Assembly (NCBI GenBank): GCA_900468535.1
Contig: UBTY01000011.1
Span: forward strand, 1 to 64,000
Origin: Hyphomicrobiales bacterium
GTDB lineage: Bacteria > Pseudomonadota > Alphaproteobacteria > Rhizobiales > Rhizobiaceae
DNA length: 64,000 nucleotides
Direction: 5' to 3'
The position numbers and the translations under genes were made by a program. The notes under the pieces were generated by a model. That model worked only from the letters and a program-made list of their open reading frames with translations, ran no database searches and was not told the DNA's origin. This document shows, piece after piece, positions 1 to 8,889 of this stretch. Numbering within the stretch: position 1 is the stretch's first letter; every line of letters begins with the position of its first letter.

Positions 1-67
1 CAAGGGGGAGGGCTTAACCAGGGCGCGGCGCCGAGGCCTTATGGGTTGGGCGGGCTATTCTGGGTTT

Positions 68-116
68 TCTCTCCCCTTGTGGGGGAGATGGCCGGCAGGC
101 TAGAGGGGATTTCCCC
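68..116. repeat. Rhizobial-type intergenic palindrome downstream of hemH
   Basis: A hairpin with arms tctcccc (70-76) and ggggaga (82-88) is followed by a gccggcaggc-tagagggg stretch. This combination of a CCCC/GGGG hairpin and a CCGGCAGG box is what I remember from abundant dispersed repeats between genes in Rhizobiales genomes. It sits just past the 3' end of hemH, so it could also act as an mRNA-stabilising or terminating structure. Only one copy is visible here, so the repeat status rests on memory. Confidence 0.45.
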
Positions 117-118
117 GA

Positions 119-1156
119 TCAGACCCAGCCGAGCAGTTCGCGGCGGACGACCTTTTCCAGCACTCGCATGCCGTCGTCGCTGTCGTTGAGGCAAGGGATG
201 TGCGCGAATTTCTCGCCGCCGTTCTCGTGGAAGGAATGGGCGGCCTGCTCGGCGATCTCTTCCAGGGTTTCCAGACAGTCGGAGACGAAGCCGGGGTTCA
301 GGACGGCGATCTTCTTGACGCCGTCCTGCGCCAGCTTCTCCACGGTCTTGTCGGTATAGGGCTGCAGCCACTCTTCCGGCCCGAAGCGGGACTGGAAGGT
401 CACCATGAACCTGTCTTCGGACAGTCCCAGCCGCTCGCGCAGCAGGCGGCCGGTCTTCTGGCACTGGCAATAGTAGGGATCGCCCTTCTGGAAGTAGGAC
501 ATCGGGATGCCGTGGAAGGAGGCGATGATCTTCTCCGGCTCCCAGTCCAGCGTTTGAAGATGCCTGGTGACCGAGTTCGCCAGCGCTTCGATGTAGGCGT
601 CGTCGTCGTGATAGTCGGGAACGGTGCGCAGCGCCGGCTGCCAGCGCATCTTGAGGAGATGCTGGAAGGCCTTGTCATTGACCGTTGCTGTCGTTGCTGC
701 GGCGTATTGCGGGTAGAGCGGGAAGAGCACAATCCTGTCGCAGCCGTCGTCCTTCAGCGCCTGGATCCGCGAGGCGATCGACGGGGTGCCGTAGCGCATC
801 GCCCAGTCCACCTGGACGTTCGGCAGGTCCTTGAGGCGATCGGCCATCAACTCGGCCTGGCTGCGGGTGTAGGTGCGCAGGTAGCTTTCGTTCTTGTCCT
901 TGTTCCAGATCAGCTCATAGGCCTTGCCGACCTTGCCGGGGCGGGTGTTGAGCACGATGCCGAAGAGGATCGGGTACCACTTCCAGGGCGACCATTCGAT
1001 GACGCGCTTGTCGGTCAGGAATTCCTTCAGATAGCGGCGCATGGAGGTGTAGTCGGTACCGTCGGGCGTGCCGAGATTGACGAGCAGGACGCCCACCTTG
1101 CCGGATTTCACGGGCGGGTGACCCGCCGGGCGGTGCGCAGTATCAACAGTCGTCAT
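119..1156 (-). CDS. hemH: Ferrochelatase
   Basis: Inserts ferrous iron into protoporphyrin IX, the last step of protoheme synthesis, at the cytoplasmic face of the membrane. The 345-residue product has the usual bacterial length and starts family similarity at VLLVNLGTPDG (about residues 24-34). The catalytic histidine lies in the SFHGIP motif (about 215-220), and the conserved glutamate in NPGFVSDCLETLEE (about 288-301). ATG at 1156 gives a short polar leader before the first beta strand, common in alphaproteobacterial HemH. It lies downstream of the 5'-nucleotidase gene on the same strand but is separated from it by a strong terminator, so it is probably transcribed alone. Confidence 0.95.
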   Translation of the reverse strand: MTTVDTAHRPAGHPPVKSGKVGVLLVNLGTPDGTDYTSMRRYLKEFLTDKRVIEWSPWKWYPILFGIVLNTRPGKVGKAYELIWNKDKNESYLRTYTRSQAELMADRLKDLPNVQVDWAMRYGTPSIASRIQALKDDGCDRIVLFPLYPQYAAATTATVNDKAFQHLLKMRWQPALRTVPDYHDDDAYIEALANSVTRHLQTLDWEPEKIIASFHGIPMSYFQKGDPYYCQCQKTGRLLRERLGLSEDRFMVTFQSRFGPEEWLQPYTDKTVEKLAQDGVKKIAVLNPGFVSDCLETLEEIAEQAAHSFHENGGEKFAHIPCLNDSDDGMRVLEKVVRRELLGWV

Positions 1157-1226
1157 TCAAACCCCGGTATCTTGTCTGTCCCGGCTCATACGCAGCCGAG
1201 TCTCGATGGTTCACCCTATAGGAACA

Positions 1227-1258
1227 AAAGCCGGCCCGGGAAACCCCGGACCGGCTTT
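1227..1258 (-). terminator. Rho-independent terminator of the 5'-nucleotidase gene
   Basis: Fourteen-base arms (1227-1240 and 1245-1258) pair with one mismatch around a four-base loop. Read on the minus strand the stem ends in TTTTG. It lies 20 bases past the stop of the LysM-containing 5'-nucleotidase gene. Confidence 0.85.
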
Positions 1259-1278
1259 CAGGGTCGAGACAAATCGTC

Positions 1279-3144
1279 TTACTTAGACGGAATCTGCAGC
1301 TCCTTGCCAACAGTCAGATGACGGGGCGCGGGCTTGCCGTTTGCGTCTGAAATCTTCTTCCAGAGCGCGCCTTCGCCGTAAAACTGCTTGGCGAGATCCC
1401 AGAGTGTGTCGCCAGCAGCGATGACGTGGTTCGTCGGCGTGTTGGGTGCCAGTGCAGCCGGGGCTGCGGCCGGCTCTGTCGCCGGGGCCGCAGGCGCAGT
1501 TGCTGCCGGTTCCGCCGGAGCCGGAGCCGCGGTGTTTGCTGCGACCTCGGTCACGCGACCATCGGTGTAGGGCTTGTAGGGCGAATGCGCGGCCAGATAG
1601 TCCGCCGTCACGTCGGCAAGATCAGGGCCGAAGTCGTAGGCATTCTTGCCGGCGGAAGCGAAGATCGAATAGCCGTCGCCACCGGCGCGCATGTAGTTGT
1701 TTGTGACCACGCCGTAGATTTTCGCATCGTCAAGCGGAACGAAGGCGTCGCCTTCCTTGGTCTCGACCGAAACGAGACGGCTGCCGGCCGGCTTGCTCTT
1801 GTCGTAGCTGTATTTGAGACCGGAAACCTGCGGGAAGCGACCGGCACCCTGTTCGATCTGGCTGAGGCCATTTTCGAGCGCCTTGCGGATATCGGCTCCT
1901 GCCAGCTGGAAGGTCGCGAGCGTGTTCTGGAACGGCAGGACGGTGATGACCTCACCCTGCGTGACGTCGCCGCCATCGATGGAGGCGCGCAGGCCGCCGC
2001 CGTTCTGGATGGCGATGGTCATCCCCTGGCTCTTGCCGCGATCCAGCATGGCGTCGGTCACCAAATTACCCATCGAGCATTCCGCGACACGGCATACGGT
2101 TCGGTCGCCCTGGATCGGCCCTTCGGACGAGCCGATCACCTTCTTGCGCAGCTCTTCGATCGGCTTTGCCAGTTCGGTGATGCGCGCGGTGAGCGCCGGA
2201 TCGGGCGTGAAGGAGGCGTCAATCAGGATCGGATCGCCCTTGGCTTCCTTGACGACGCCATTGTCGTCGAAGGTGACGACGAGGTCGCCGAGATACTTGC
2301 TGTAGGACGCGGCCTGGACCACCGGAACCTTGTAGCCGCCAGGGTTGTCGACCATCGTCGGATAGGGGCCTTCGGCTTTCGGGTCGGTATTCGACAGCAG
2401 GCTATGCGAATGGCCGCCAACAACGACGTCGACATCAGGAATCTTGGCGATCGCCGAGAGGTCGCGCGGATAGCCGACATGGGTGAGGGCGATGATCTTG
2501 TTGATGCCCTGCTTCTTCAGGTCTTCGACGGCAGCCGTGATCGTCTGGACGTCGTCGGCGATCATCACCTTGGGACCGGGCGAGGAGATTTCCTCGGTGT
2601 CGTTGGTGACGGCGCCGACGATACCGATCTTCTGTCCGCCGACATCGAGAACCAGCGACGGCTTGATGCGGTCGCCGAGCTTGGAACCGTCGCCAGCGAG
2701 AACGTTGGCGGAGATGACGGGGAACTGGACCTTGTCGAGGAAGGTTGCGAGGCCGTCTTCGCTGTCGTCAAACTCGTGGTTACCGACGGTCATGACGTCG
2801 AACTTCATGGCGTTCAGCACTTCGGCTTCCGCTGCGCCCTTGTAGGTCGTGTAGAACAGTGAGCCCTGGAAGTTGTCGCCGGCGTTGAGCAAGAGCACGT
2901 TCTGGTCTGACAGGGCGGCGCGGCGCTGGTCGATCGCGGTCTTCAGCCGGGCTGCGCCGCCGAAGCATTCCTTCTTGCCCTCTTCCTCGGCAGAGCAGGT
3001 GGAGTCGAACTTATTGATCGACTCGATGCGGGAGTGAAAGTCGTTAATATGAAGAATATTGAGCTGATAATCGGCAAAGGCAGCGCTGCTCGACAGCGCC
3101 AGCACGGACGCGGTCAACAGACCGAATTGAAATGACTTCGTCAT
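1279..3144 (-). CDS. Secreted 5'-nucleotidase/UshA-type phosphoesterase with C-terminal LysM
   Basis: Predicted to hydrolyse nucleotides or related phosphoesters outside the cytoplasm. The 621-residue protein has a signal peptide (residues 1-24, ending SSAAFA), then a calcineurin-like metallophosphoesterase domain with metal-ligand motifs HINDFHS (about 31), GNHEFDD and GGHSHS, then a 5_nucleotid_C domain with the substrate loop QNGGGLRAS. A linker rich in Ala and Pro (about 540-570) leads to a LysM module (about 572-620, with GDTLWDLAKQFYG), which normally binds peptidoglycan. The fusion suggests an enzyme tethered to the cell wall. Substrate specificity (5'-nucleotidase, 2',3'-cyclic phosphodiesterase or UDP-sugar hydrolase) cannot be told from sequence. 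It is followed by its own terminator. Confidence 0.88.
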   Translation of the reverse strand: MTKSFQFGLLTASVLALSSSAAFADYQLNILHINDFHSRIESINKFDSTCSAEEEGKKECFGGAARLKTAIDQRRAALSDQNVLLLNAGDNFQGSLFYTTYKGAAEAEVLNAMKFDVMTVGNHEFDDSEDGLATFLDKVQFPVISANVLAGDGSKLGDRIKPSLVLDVGGQKIGIVGAVTNDTEEISSPGPKVMIADDVQTITAAVEDLKKQGINKIIALTHVGYPRDLSAIAKIPDVDVVVGGHSHSLLSNTDPKAEGPYPTMVDNPGGYKVPVVQAASYSKYLGDLVVTFDDNGVVKEAKGDPILIDASFTPDPALTARITELAKPIEELRKKVIGSSEGPIQGDRTVCRVAECSMGNLVTDAMLDRGKSQGMTIAIQNGGGLRASIDGGDVTQGEVITVLPFQNTLATFQLAGADIRKALENGLSQIEQGAGRFPQVSGLKYSYDKSKPAGSRLVSVETKEGDAFVPLDDAKIYGVVTNNYMRAGGDGYSIFASAGKNAYDFGPDLADVTADYLAAHSPYKPYTDGRVTEVAANTAAPAPAEPAATAPAAPATEPAAAPAALAPNTPTNHVIAAGDTLWDLAKQFYGEGALWKKISDANGKPAPRHLTVGKELQIPSK

Positions 3145-3544
3145 CCTGTTCTCCTGATTTGCATGGGCAAAGTCTGGATCCCCCGCACTTTGCCTTCCCT
3201 ACGCGGTCGATGTTTCCACTAAGCACTAGTGGCTGCAAGAGAAAAACCTGTGACAGGGCGGGCGCATTCCAAGGGCGGTAAACGAAAAACCTCTTGGCGA
3301 GCGGCTGTCTCCAACGAGACGTGGCGGTTTCTTTCCCGGGACGGCGAAATCCGCTCAGGCTGCGAAAGCAGTCATCTTCTGAAATGGGCTTGTCGAGAAT
3401 TTAAGGACGGCCAGCGTGATCTCGCGGCAGCAACGTGACGTCAATCGGTCGCCCGACCCCGTTCTATAGATAACGGCAGTCGCGTCCTTGGGCCTTGTGA
3501 CAGACCAGAACCTTTAAGTCCAATCCAAATCGAGCTTTACAGCT
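3145..3544. other. 400-bp intergenic region upstream of the 5'-nucleotidase gene
   Basis: No convincing gene. It should hold the promoter of the minus-strand 5'-nucleotidase gene. A short inverted repeat, ccacta at 3216-3221 and tagtgg at 3227-3232, lies about 75 bases upstream of that start. Two CTGTCAC heptamers occur on the minus strand, near 3249-3255 and 3496-3502; they resemble single PHO-box halves but neither has a clear second half. Confidence 0.5.
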
Positions 3545-3913
3545 CTACATGTGGCGGGTGAGCGTGAACTGGGAGCCGGCGTCGGAGGTGCAATTGAGCT
3601 GGCTCTGGGTTACCAGCGCGCAGTTGACCTTGGACTGGGTCTTGCGAACCAGCGACGTCATGTTGATTTCGACCAGCGATGGCGAGGTGTTGATGTAGGT
3701 GCCGGAAGCGAGCAACTGGTTGCTGTCGGTCGTGCGGGTCGTGAAGGTGCCGCCCTGGAATGTCGAGATGATACCGTTCGGATCTGCCCATGAGCCCTCA
3801 ACGCCAGCCGGGGCCGGATTTGCTGCGACCGGCATGGGACGCGGTGATGGCGAAACGCAGGCAGACAGGGCCGCCGAGGCACTCGCGATCACGAGGAGGG
3901 TTCTGAGTTTCAT
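3545..3913 (-). CDS. omp10: Outer-membrane lipoprotein Omp10
   Basis: A 122-residue lipoprotein matching the Brucella Omp10 family as I remember it. The signal peptide ends in the lipobox LSAC, making Cys19 the lipidated residue. The mature part carries the family signatures [19 protein letters not shown] and [16 protein letters not shown], including the two cysteines that probably form a disulphide. It is an outer-membrane protein of unknown molecular function. It lies alone between the 5'-nucleotidase and homospermidine synthase genes, all on the minus strand. Confidence 0.9.
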   Translation of the reverse strand: MKLRTLLVIASASAALSACVSPSPRPMPVAANPAPAGVEGSWADPNGIISTFQGGTFTTRTTDSNQLLASGTYINTSPSLVEINMTSLVRKTQSKVNCALVTQSQLNCTSDAGSQFTLTRHM

Positions 3914-4032
3914 AAGCTTCTCCCGGGAGATTCAGACCGAAAAGATACGTTTGGTTAAGAAACACATGGCGCGGGCTTCCCGGGAAGGCAAGGCTTCAGC
4001 GGCGCCCGAGGGAATTTATACAGCAGGCGTTA

Positions 4033-4060
4033 CAAAAATGCCCGCCTTGCGGCGGGCATC
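4033..4060 (-). terminator. Rho-independent terminator of homospermidine synthase
   Basis: Perfect 9-bp arms, atgcccgcc (4038-4046) and ggcgggcat (4051-4059), flank a ttgc loop. On the minus strand the stem is followed by a run of T residues. It lies 24 bases past the stop of the homospermidine synthase gene. Confidence 0.92.
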
Positions 4061-4083
4061 TTCGAATGCGGTTCGTTCAGCGA

Positions 4084-5535
4084 TCAGCGAACGAGGATGT
4101 TCTTGAACTGCCACGGATCCTTGGTGTCCAGATCTTCCGGGAACAGGCCCGGGCGACCGTCCAGCGGGGTCCAGTCGGTGTAATGGCCTTCGACCGGGCC
4201 GAGGTAGGGCAGCTGCACTTCGAGGCAGCGCTTGTAGTCGATCTCGTCGGCTTCGACGATGCCGGCCTTCGGGTTTTCGAGCGCGTAGACCATGCCGGCG
4301 AGAACCGCCGAGGTCACCTGCAGGCCGGTCGCGTTCTGGTAAGGCGCGATGCGGCGGGTCTCTTCGAGCGACAGGCGCGAGCCGAACCAGTAGGCGTTCT
4401 TCTCGTGGCCGTAGAGCAGCACGCCGAGTTCGTCGACGCCGTCGACCAGCTCGTGCTCGTCGAGAACGTGATGGACCGGCTGCGAATTGCCGCCGTTGCC
4501 GAACATTTCATGCAGCGACAGAACGGCGTCGTTGGCGGGATGATAGGCATAGTGGCAGGTCGGGCGGAAGGTGACTTCGCCGTCCTTGTCGCGCACCGTG
4601 AAGTAGTCGGCGATCGAGATCGACTCGTTGTGGGTGACGAGGAAGCCGTACTGCGGGCCAGGGGTCGGGCACCAGGTGCGGACGCGGGTGTTGGCGCCCG
4701 GCTGCTCGAGGTAGATGGCGGCCTTGCAGCCCTTCTTATGCTTCTTGGCGTTCTTCGGCATCCAGTTTTCGTGGGTGCCCCAGCCGAGTTCGGCCGGCTG
4801 CAGACCTTCTGAAATGAAGCCTTCGACAGACCAGGTGTTCCAGAAGACGTTGAGCGGCTTCGGGTTCTTGGTTAGCTGCGTGTCGCGCTCGGCGATGTGG
4901 ACGCCCTTGACGCCGAGCTTCTTCATCAGCTTGGCCCAGCCTTCGCGGTCGTGCTGATCCGGCTCTTCGAACTTCAGGCCGGTGTCGTTGGCGAGGTTGA
5001 CCAGCGCCTGCTTGACGAACCAGGAGACCATGCCCGGGTTTGCGCCGCAGGTGGAAACGGCCGTCGTGCCGCCCGGGTTCTTCTTCTTCTCATGACGAAC
5101 GGTTTCGCGCAGCGCATAGTTGGTGCGCTCGGAGTTCTTCATGTTCTTGTCGAAGTAGAAGCCGAGCCAGGGCTCGACAACGGTGTCGATGTAGAGAACG
5201 TCGAGCTTGCGGCAGAGCTTCATCAGGTCGAGCGAACCGGTGTCGACCGAGAGGTTGACGCAGAAGCCCTGGCCTTCGCCTTCGGTGAGGAGCGGCTTCA
5301 GCAGGTCCTTGTAGTTGTCCTTGGTCACATATTCCTTGATGTGACGGACGCCGTGCTTCTTGAGGATCTCCATGTCGGAGGGCTCTTCGCGCGGATCGAT
5401 GACAACCAGCCGGCTCTTGTCGAACTTGAAGTGGCGCTCGATCAGCGGCAGCGTGCCGCGGCCGATGGAGCCAAAGCCGATCATCACGATCGGGCCGGTA
5501 ATTTCGGCATATACCGGGTGGGTCTGTTCCGTCAT
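4084..5535 (-). CDS. hss: Homospermidine synthase
   Basis: NAD-dependent enzyme that makes sym-homospermidine from putrescine (two putrescines, or putrescine plus spermidine), the characteristic long polyamine of rhizobia. The 483-residue product has the family length and starts with a Rossmann fold, IVMIGFGSIGRG (about 16-27), followed by VVIDPRE at the end of the second strand. The saccharopine-dehydrogenase-like C-terminal half has the family stretches TAVSTCGANPGMVSWF and LGWGTHENWMP. ATG at 5535 has AGGAG seven bases upstream. It is a single-gene unit with a strong terminator. Confidence 0.95.
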   Translation of the reverse strand: MTEQTHPVYAEITGPIVMIGFGSIGRGTLPLIERHFKFDKSRLVVIDPREEPSDMEILKKHGVRHIKEYVTKDNYKDLLKPLLTEGEGQGFCVNLSVDTGSLDLMKLCRKLDVLYIDTVVEPWLGFYFDKNMKNSERTNYALRETVRHEKKKNPGGTTAVSTCGANPGMVSWFVKQALVNLANDTGLKFEEPDQHDREGWAKLMKKLGVKGVHIAERDTQLTKNPKPLNVFWNTWSVEGFISEGLQPAELGWGTHENWMPKNAKKHKKGCKAAIYLEQPGANTRVRTWCPTPGPQYGFLVTHNESISIADYFTVRDKDGEVTFRPTCHYAYHPANDAVLSLHEMFGNGGNSQPVHHVLDEHELVDGVDELGVLLYGHEKNAYWFGSRLSLEETRRIAPYQNATGLQVTSAVLAGMVYALENPKAGIVEADEIDYKRCLEVQLPYLGPVEGHYTDWTPLDGRPGLFPEDLDTKDPWQFKNILVR

Positions 5536-5671
5536 TCTTTTCTCCTGTGGAAGGTGACGAAGGCGGTGGGCCTTAAGAATTCATTTGAAATTGCGCAAAT
5601 AGTGCGAGGTGACCGGCTCTAACCATAAAACCGCGTCACAATAAAGAGCGTTCGGGCTGAGAACGCAAATA

Positions 5672-6550
5672 TCAGGCGGGAGAGAGGCTGCCTGCAAGCG
5701 CTCGGAGCTTGGCGGCGAGCTCGGCTTTTTGGAGCGTCAGACCCTTATAGGCGGCCTGTTGCTCATCCAATCCGTCCAGTTGCGAGGCGAAACTTGCGGC
5801 CAGCGCGGCAGCGTTCGGATGGCTTGTTATCGCCGCCAGCGGATCGACGTAGACCCGGATCGTGAAAAGGATGTCGCCTGATATCGGCAGCCTGCGGAGT
5901 GTCTGGCGCTCGACACGTGCAAAGCGCTCGTTGAGCGTGAACGGCTCGGCAGATGGCGGGCGCCGATGCTTGGAGAGCGGCAGGAAGAGATCGCCGGTGA
6001 CATTCACGGACCAGTTCAGCCGCTCGACCGGCTGCGAGACCTGCAGGTTGTCGAATATCCGTGTGATCAGCGTTGCGTTGCGTGTCCCCTCGCCGAAACC
6101 GGGAACGTCGGCATGAATTGCCTGCATCGGCAGCCCGAACTTTTCGCGCAGCGACCAGGAGGAGGGGAAGGCCACGAAACCGGCTACGAGGTGCCAGCCG
6201 TCAGCCTTGCGTCGCATGATCACGAGATCGTCCTGGACCATGAGGCCGGCGCGGAACAATGGAGGTTCGTTCTGGGCGGTCGCCGTATCGCGCATAGGGG
6301 ACGCCAGGCCAGGGTGGCACTCCGCCAGATGTGCCGACAGGAGATCGAGCACCTCTTGCTGCGCCCGCGCGGTGTCTTCCTCGGCGACGAAGATCTCGTC
6401 GCGATGGGTTTCGGCCAGTCGCCGCTTCTCGCCGACGTAGCGGCCCCAATCGCCGTCCGGCTCGATCCAGCGGGCGAGATCCAGCGGCATCAAGCCGATC
6501 GTGAAGGGACGGGCCGAGCCGTCGTAGGGCGTATAGGCGGGAAGTGTCAT
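5672..6550 (-). CDS. DUF3445 family protein (heme-dependent oxidative N-demethylase alpha-like)
   Basis: A 292-residue protein of the DUF3445 family. Known members include the alpha subunit of heme-dependent oxidative N-demethylase (HDOD), which oxidises methylamines using a PAS-like heme pocket. Family-like stretches are FPSSWSLREKFG, AIHADVPGF and NWSVN, with a later RQTLRRLP segment. No neighbouring genes for the other HDOD subunits are present, so the enzyme activity is uncertain and only the fold assignment is confident. It ends a minus-strand group behind the DUF4440-like and YciI-like genes, nine bases after the former. Confidence 0.8.
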   Translation of the reverse strand: MTLPAYTPYDGSARPFTIGLMPLDLARWIEPDGDWGRYVGEKRRLAETHRDEIFVAEEDTARAQQEVLDLLSAHLAECHPGLASPMRDTATAQNEPPLFRAGLMVQDDLVIMRRKADGWHLVAGFVAFPSSWSLREKFGLPMQAIHADVPGFGEGTRNATLITRIFDNLQVSQPVERLNWSVNVTGDLFLPLSKHRRPPSAEPFTLNERFARVERQTLRRLPISGDILFTIRVYVDPLAAITSHPNAAALAASFASQLDGLDEQQAAYKGLTLQKAELAAKLRALAGSLSPA

Positions 6551-6559
6551 CGGCGCAGT

Positions 6560-6928
6560 CTAAGCTGCCAATGTCCCCTGATGGAAGACCATTCGCCAGT
6601 GACCGTCGGGTTCCTGGCGCCATACCGAGCTCCGCAGGGAGTGAATGGAAGGCTGGGTGGGGATGTCGCGCACGGCCCTGTAGGTGACCAGCGCCAGACC
6701 GGGCGCAAGCAATTGGGTGTCGAAGTCGGTCAACCGGCGCTTGATGCCGTCCGTCGGTTCCTGGAGGAGAGCTGCGATAATCGTGTCGCAGGTGTAGAGC
6801 CTACCGGAAGCGCCGATCTCGCGAAACTCGGGCGACAGAAGCGCTTCGAGCGCCGGGCGCGAGTTGCGCACCTGCTGCTCGAACAGCCGCTCTTCGAGCG
6901 CCCGGAGATGTTCGCCAAGATCGTTCAC
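6560..6928 (-). CDS. DUF4440/SnoaL-like (NTF2 fold) protein
   Basis: A 122-residue cytoplasmic protein with the NTF2-like pattern: N-terminal helix ERLFEQQVRNSRPALEALL, the LSPEFREIGASGRLYT strand, then paired strands ending in RQEPDGHWRMVFHQGT. DUF4440 proteins include small hydrolases, isomerases and stand-alone domains; no catalytic set is diagnostic here. It lies between YciI-like and DUF3445 genes with gaps of 19 and 9 bases, so the three are likely cotranscribed. Confidence 0.72.
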   Translation of the reverse strand: MNDLGEHLRALEERLFEQQVRNSRPALEALLSPEFREIGASGRLYTCDTIIAALLQEPTDGIKRRLTDFDTQLLAPGLALVTYRAVRDIPTQPSIHSLRSSVWRQEPDGHWRMVFHQGTLAA

Positions 6929-6947
6929 GCGCTTCTCGTCCCTGCGT

Positions 6948-7232
6948 TCAGCCTTTCAGGAGTTCCAGACCTGCGGCAGTAGTGGTGACTGCGACTTCGG
7001 TAATGTCATACTCGGCGACACCATGAACGGTGAACGGATCTTCGACAACGTAGGCTTCGATCTCCGCACGCTCGCCGACGGCGAGAATGACACCGCCGGT
7101 GCGTGGCACCTTGCGGCCGGACGCAAGAAACGATCCCCGTGCATAGCCTTCCTTCACCCATGCCATGTGCGGTTCCATGTGCCGATCGGCTTCTTCGTTC
7201 GACTTCACATAGGTCAGGGCGAGGATGAACAT
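6948..7232 (-). CDS. YciI family protein
   Basis: A 94-residue protein of the YciI (YCII-related) family, a ferredoxin-like fold found alone or fused to other enzymes. Typical features are an N-terminal MFILALTYV strand, HMAWVKEGYARGSFLASG and the Asp-Pro-Phe motif (VEDPFTVHGVAEYDI) near the end. Function in this organism is unknown. It is the first gene of a minus-strand trio with the DUF4440-like and DUF3445 genes and is divergent from the diguanylate cyclase. Confidence 0.82.
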   Translation of the reverse strand: MFILALTYVKSNEEADRHMEPHMAWVKEGYARGSFLASGRKVPRTGGVILAVGERAEIEAYVVEDPFTVHGVAEYDITEVAVTTTAAGLELLKG

Positions 7233-7363
7233 CGCGGGGGGTCCTTTCGGTTGTTGCGTTCTGGCGCATGTGAATATTCATTCGCCTCAAAACCATCCAT
7301 CTTCTTTTTATAATTCTGCGTCAAACTGCGAACCGTTGATGTCAGCACGCCCGGAACAATCGG

Positions 7364-8269
7364 ATGAACCAGATATCGGAGCGGCTTGCCGAATTGCAGG
7401 AAGACAGTGCGGTACTGATCGCTCTCTATGATCAGGAAGATCGTCTTCGCTACGCCAATGCGGCCTTTCGTTCGACTTTCGTCATCGAGCCTGATGAAGC
7501 ACCACTGTGGTCGGAGCTCATGCGGCGCAATACGCACGCCGGCAGAGGCACGATCATCCGTACCGCCGATTTCGAAGTGTGGCTCGTTTCCGCACAGTCG
7601 CGTCGCGGCAAGCTGCCGTTCAGGGCGTTCGAAACCGATGTCGTCGACGGGCGCTGGTTCTGGATGACGGAAACGGTTCAGAAGGACGGCTGGATGCTCT
7701 GCATCGCCAGCGATATCACGCATTTCAAACAGAGTGGGCGGGACGTCAGGCAGGATCGCGACTTTGCGCTGCGTGCCTCGCAGACCGACGAGCTGACGAG
7801 CATTTCCAACCGTCGCTTCATGATGGCAGCACTTGAGAGCCTGATCGCCGGCCAGGACTTGGCTCATCGCGGGGCCGGCTGTATCTGCATCATCGACCTC
7901 GATTTCTTCAAGCGCATCAACGATGTCTACGGCCATCAGTTTGGCGATGACGTGCTGATCGATTTTTCGCGTCGGGTGCAGCCTGTCATCCGCCGGCGTG
8001 ACAGCTTCGGGCGGATCGGTGGTGAGGAGTTCATGCTGATCCTGCCGGATACGACGCTGGCGCAGGCGGAACTGATCGTCGAACGCATCATCGCCATGGT
8101 GCGTGGCGCCCGCCCGATTCCGAGCGTTCCGTCCTTTTCTTATACGTGCTCGGCGGGATTGGCGGAGCTGCGACCCGGCGAAACGTCTCGCGAGGTTTAT
8201 GCCCGCGCCGACGAGGCTCTTTATACAGCCAAGCAGAGCGGCCGTGACCGGCTGAAGATCGTGGCCTAG
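7364..8269 (+). CDS. PAS-GGDEF diguanylate cyclase
   Basis: Predicted to make cyclic di-GMP from two GTP. The 301-residue soluble protein begins with a PAS-like sensor (about 10-125; ALYDQEDRLRYANAAF) and a short connector, then a GGDEF domain (about 140-300; TDELTSISNRR, IDLDFFKRINDVYGH). The catalytic A-site reads GGEEF, a functional variant. Five residues upstream lies RRRD, matching the RxxD inhibitory I-site, so product inhibition is likely. No membrane segment is visible. It stands alone, convergent with the pabC-like gene, overlapping its 3' end by four bases. Confidence 0.9.
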   Translation: MNQISERLAELQEDSAVLIALYDQEDRLRYANAAFRSTFVIEPDEAPLWSELMRRNTHAGRGTIIRTADFEVWLVSAQSRRGKLPFRAFETDVVDGRWFWMTETVQKDGWMLCIASDITHFKQSGRDVRQDRDFALRASQTDELTSISNRRFMMAALESLIAGQDLAHRGAGCICIIDLDFFKRINDVYGHQFGDDVLIDFSRRVQPVIRRRDSFGRIGGEEFMLILPDTTLAQAELIVERIIAMVRGARPIPSVPSFSYTCSAGLAELRPGETSREVYARADEALYTAKQSGRDRLKIVA

Positions 8270-8889
8270 ACGAGCCGGGCCGGGATCAGGCCGCGCAACG
8301 AATTGCCCATGTAGAGCTTTCCGACTTTCAGATCAGCCACCGAGATGCGCCCGACACGCGCCTTGCGCTGGCAGATCAGCTCGGTGCGCAAGACGCCGGC
8401 GAGGAGGCCGCAGGAGATTGGCGGTGTGCGCAGCATGTCCGAACCGTCGTCGAGGAAGACCGAGGTGATCGTGCCTTCGCAGACCTCTCCACGGTCGTTC
8501 AGAAGCAGAACTTCGTCGGCCTCGGATGCCGGATATTCGGCGCGCGCGGCCTCGTAAACGCCACGCCGCGTCGTCTTCATCCGCAGTAGTTTGTCGATGG
8601 AATCGAGACGGGTTTCGGCAATCCGGACCTTCCAGGTGGTGCCCTCCGGTATCGGTGCGAAAGGCGCCGTGGTGACGTCGATCCGTCCCAGCCGGTCAAA
8701 CGTCAACCGCATTCGCTGGGCCGTCGTGGCGCTGGCAACGGCCTCTTCCAGCTTCACGGCAGCGCCTGTTGGCTCGGGAAAGCCGATACGGCGGGCGGAG
8801 CGGGAGAGGCGGGCAAGATGCAGACGCAGCCTGATGAAACCGGCTGCCGGCTCCCAGCGCAGCGTTTCGATCAGCGAGAAGTCGTTCAT
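8266..8889 (-). CDS. Aminodeoxychorismate lyase-like class IV aminotransferase
   Basis: A PabC-type PLP enzyme predicted to release p-aminobenzoate from 4-amino-4-deoxychorismate for folate synthesis. The product is 207 residues when the ATG at 8889 is used; that ATG overlaps the pabB stop codon as TGATG. Class IV signatures include KTTRRGVYEAAR, with the likely PLP lysine in RMKTTRR, LLNDRGEVCEGTITSVF, and SCGLLAGVLR. It is shorter than E. coli PabC (269 residues). Its coupling to pabB strongly supports the pathway, although branched-chain or D-amino-acid aminotransferase relatives are alternatives on sequence alone. Confidence 0.85.
   Translation of the reverse strand: MNDFSLIETLRWEPAAGFIRLRLHLARLSRSARRIGFPEPTGAAVKLEEAVASATTAQRMRLTFDRLGRIDVTTAPFAPIPEGTTWKVRIAETRLDSIDKLLRMKTTRRGVYEAARAEYPASEADEVLLLNDRGEVCEGTITSVFLDDGSDMLRTPPISCGLLAGVLRTELICQRKARVGRISVADLKVGKLYMGNSLRGLIPARLV

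Noticed and set aside
1426..2862. Plus-strand open frame of 478 codons antisense to the 5'-nucleotidase gene
   Set aside because: It lies entirely opposite a gene with a complete, recognisable protein, and its own translation has no family-like motif; long antisense frames are common at this GC content.
3249..3502. PHO-box control of the 5'-nucleotidase gene
   Set aside because: Only single CTGTCAC heptamers are seen; the second half-site 11 bases away is missing in both places.
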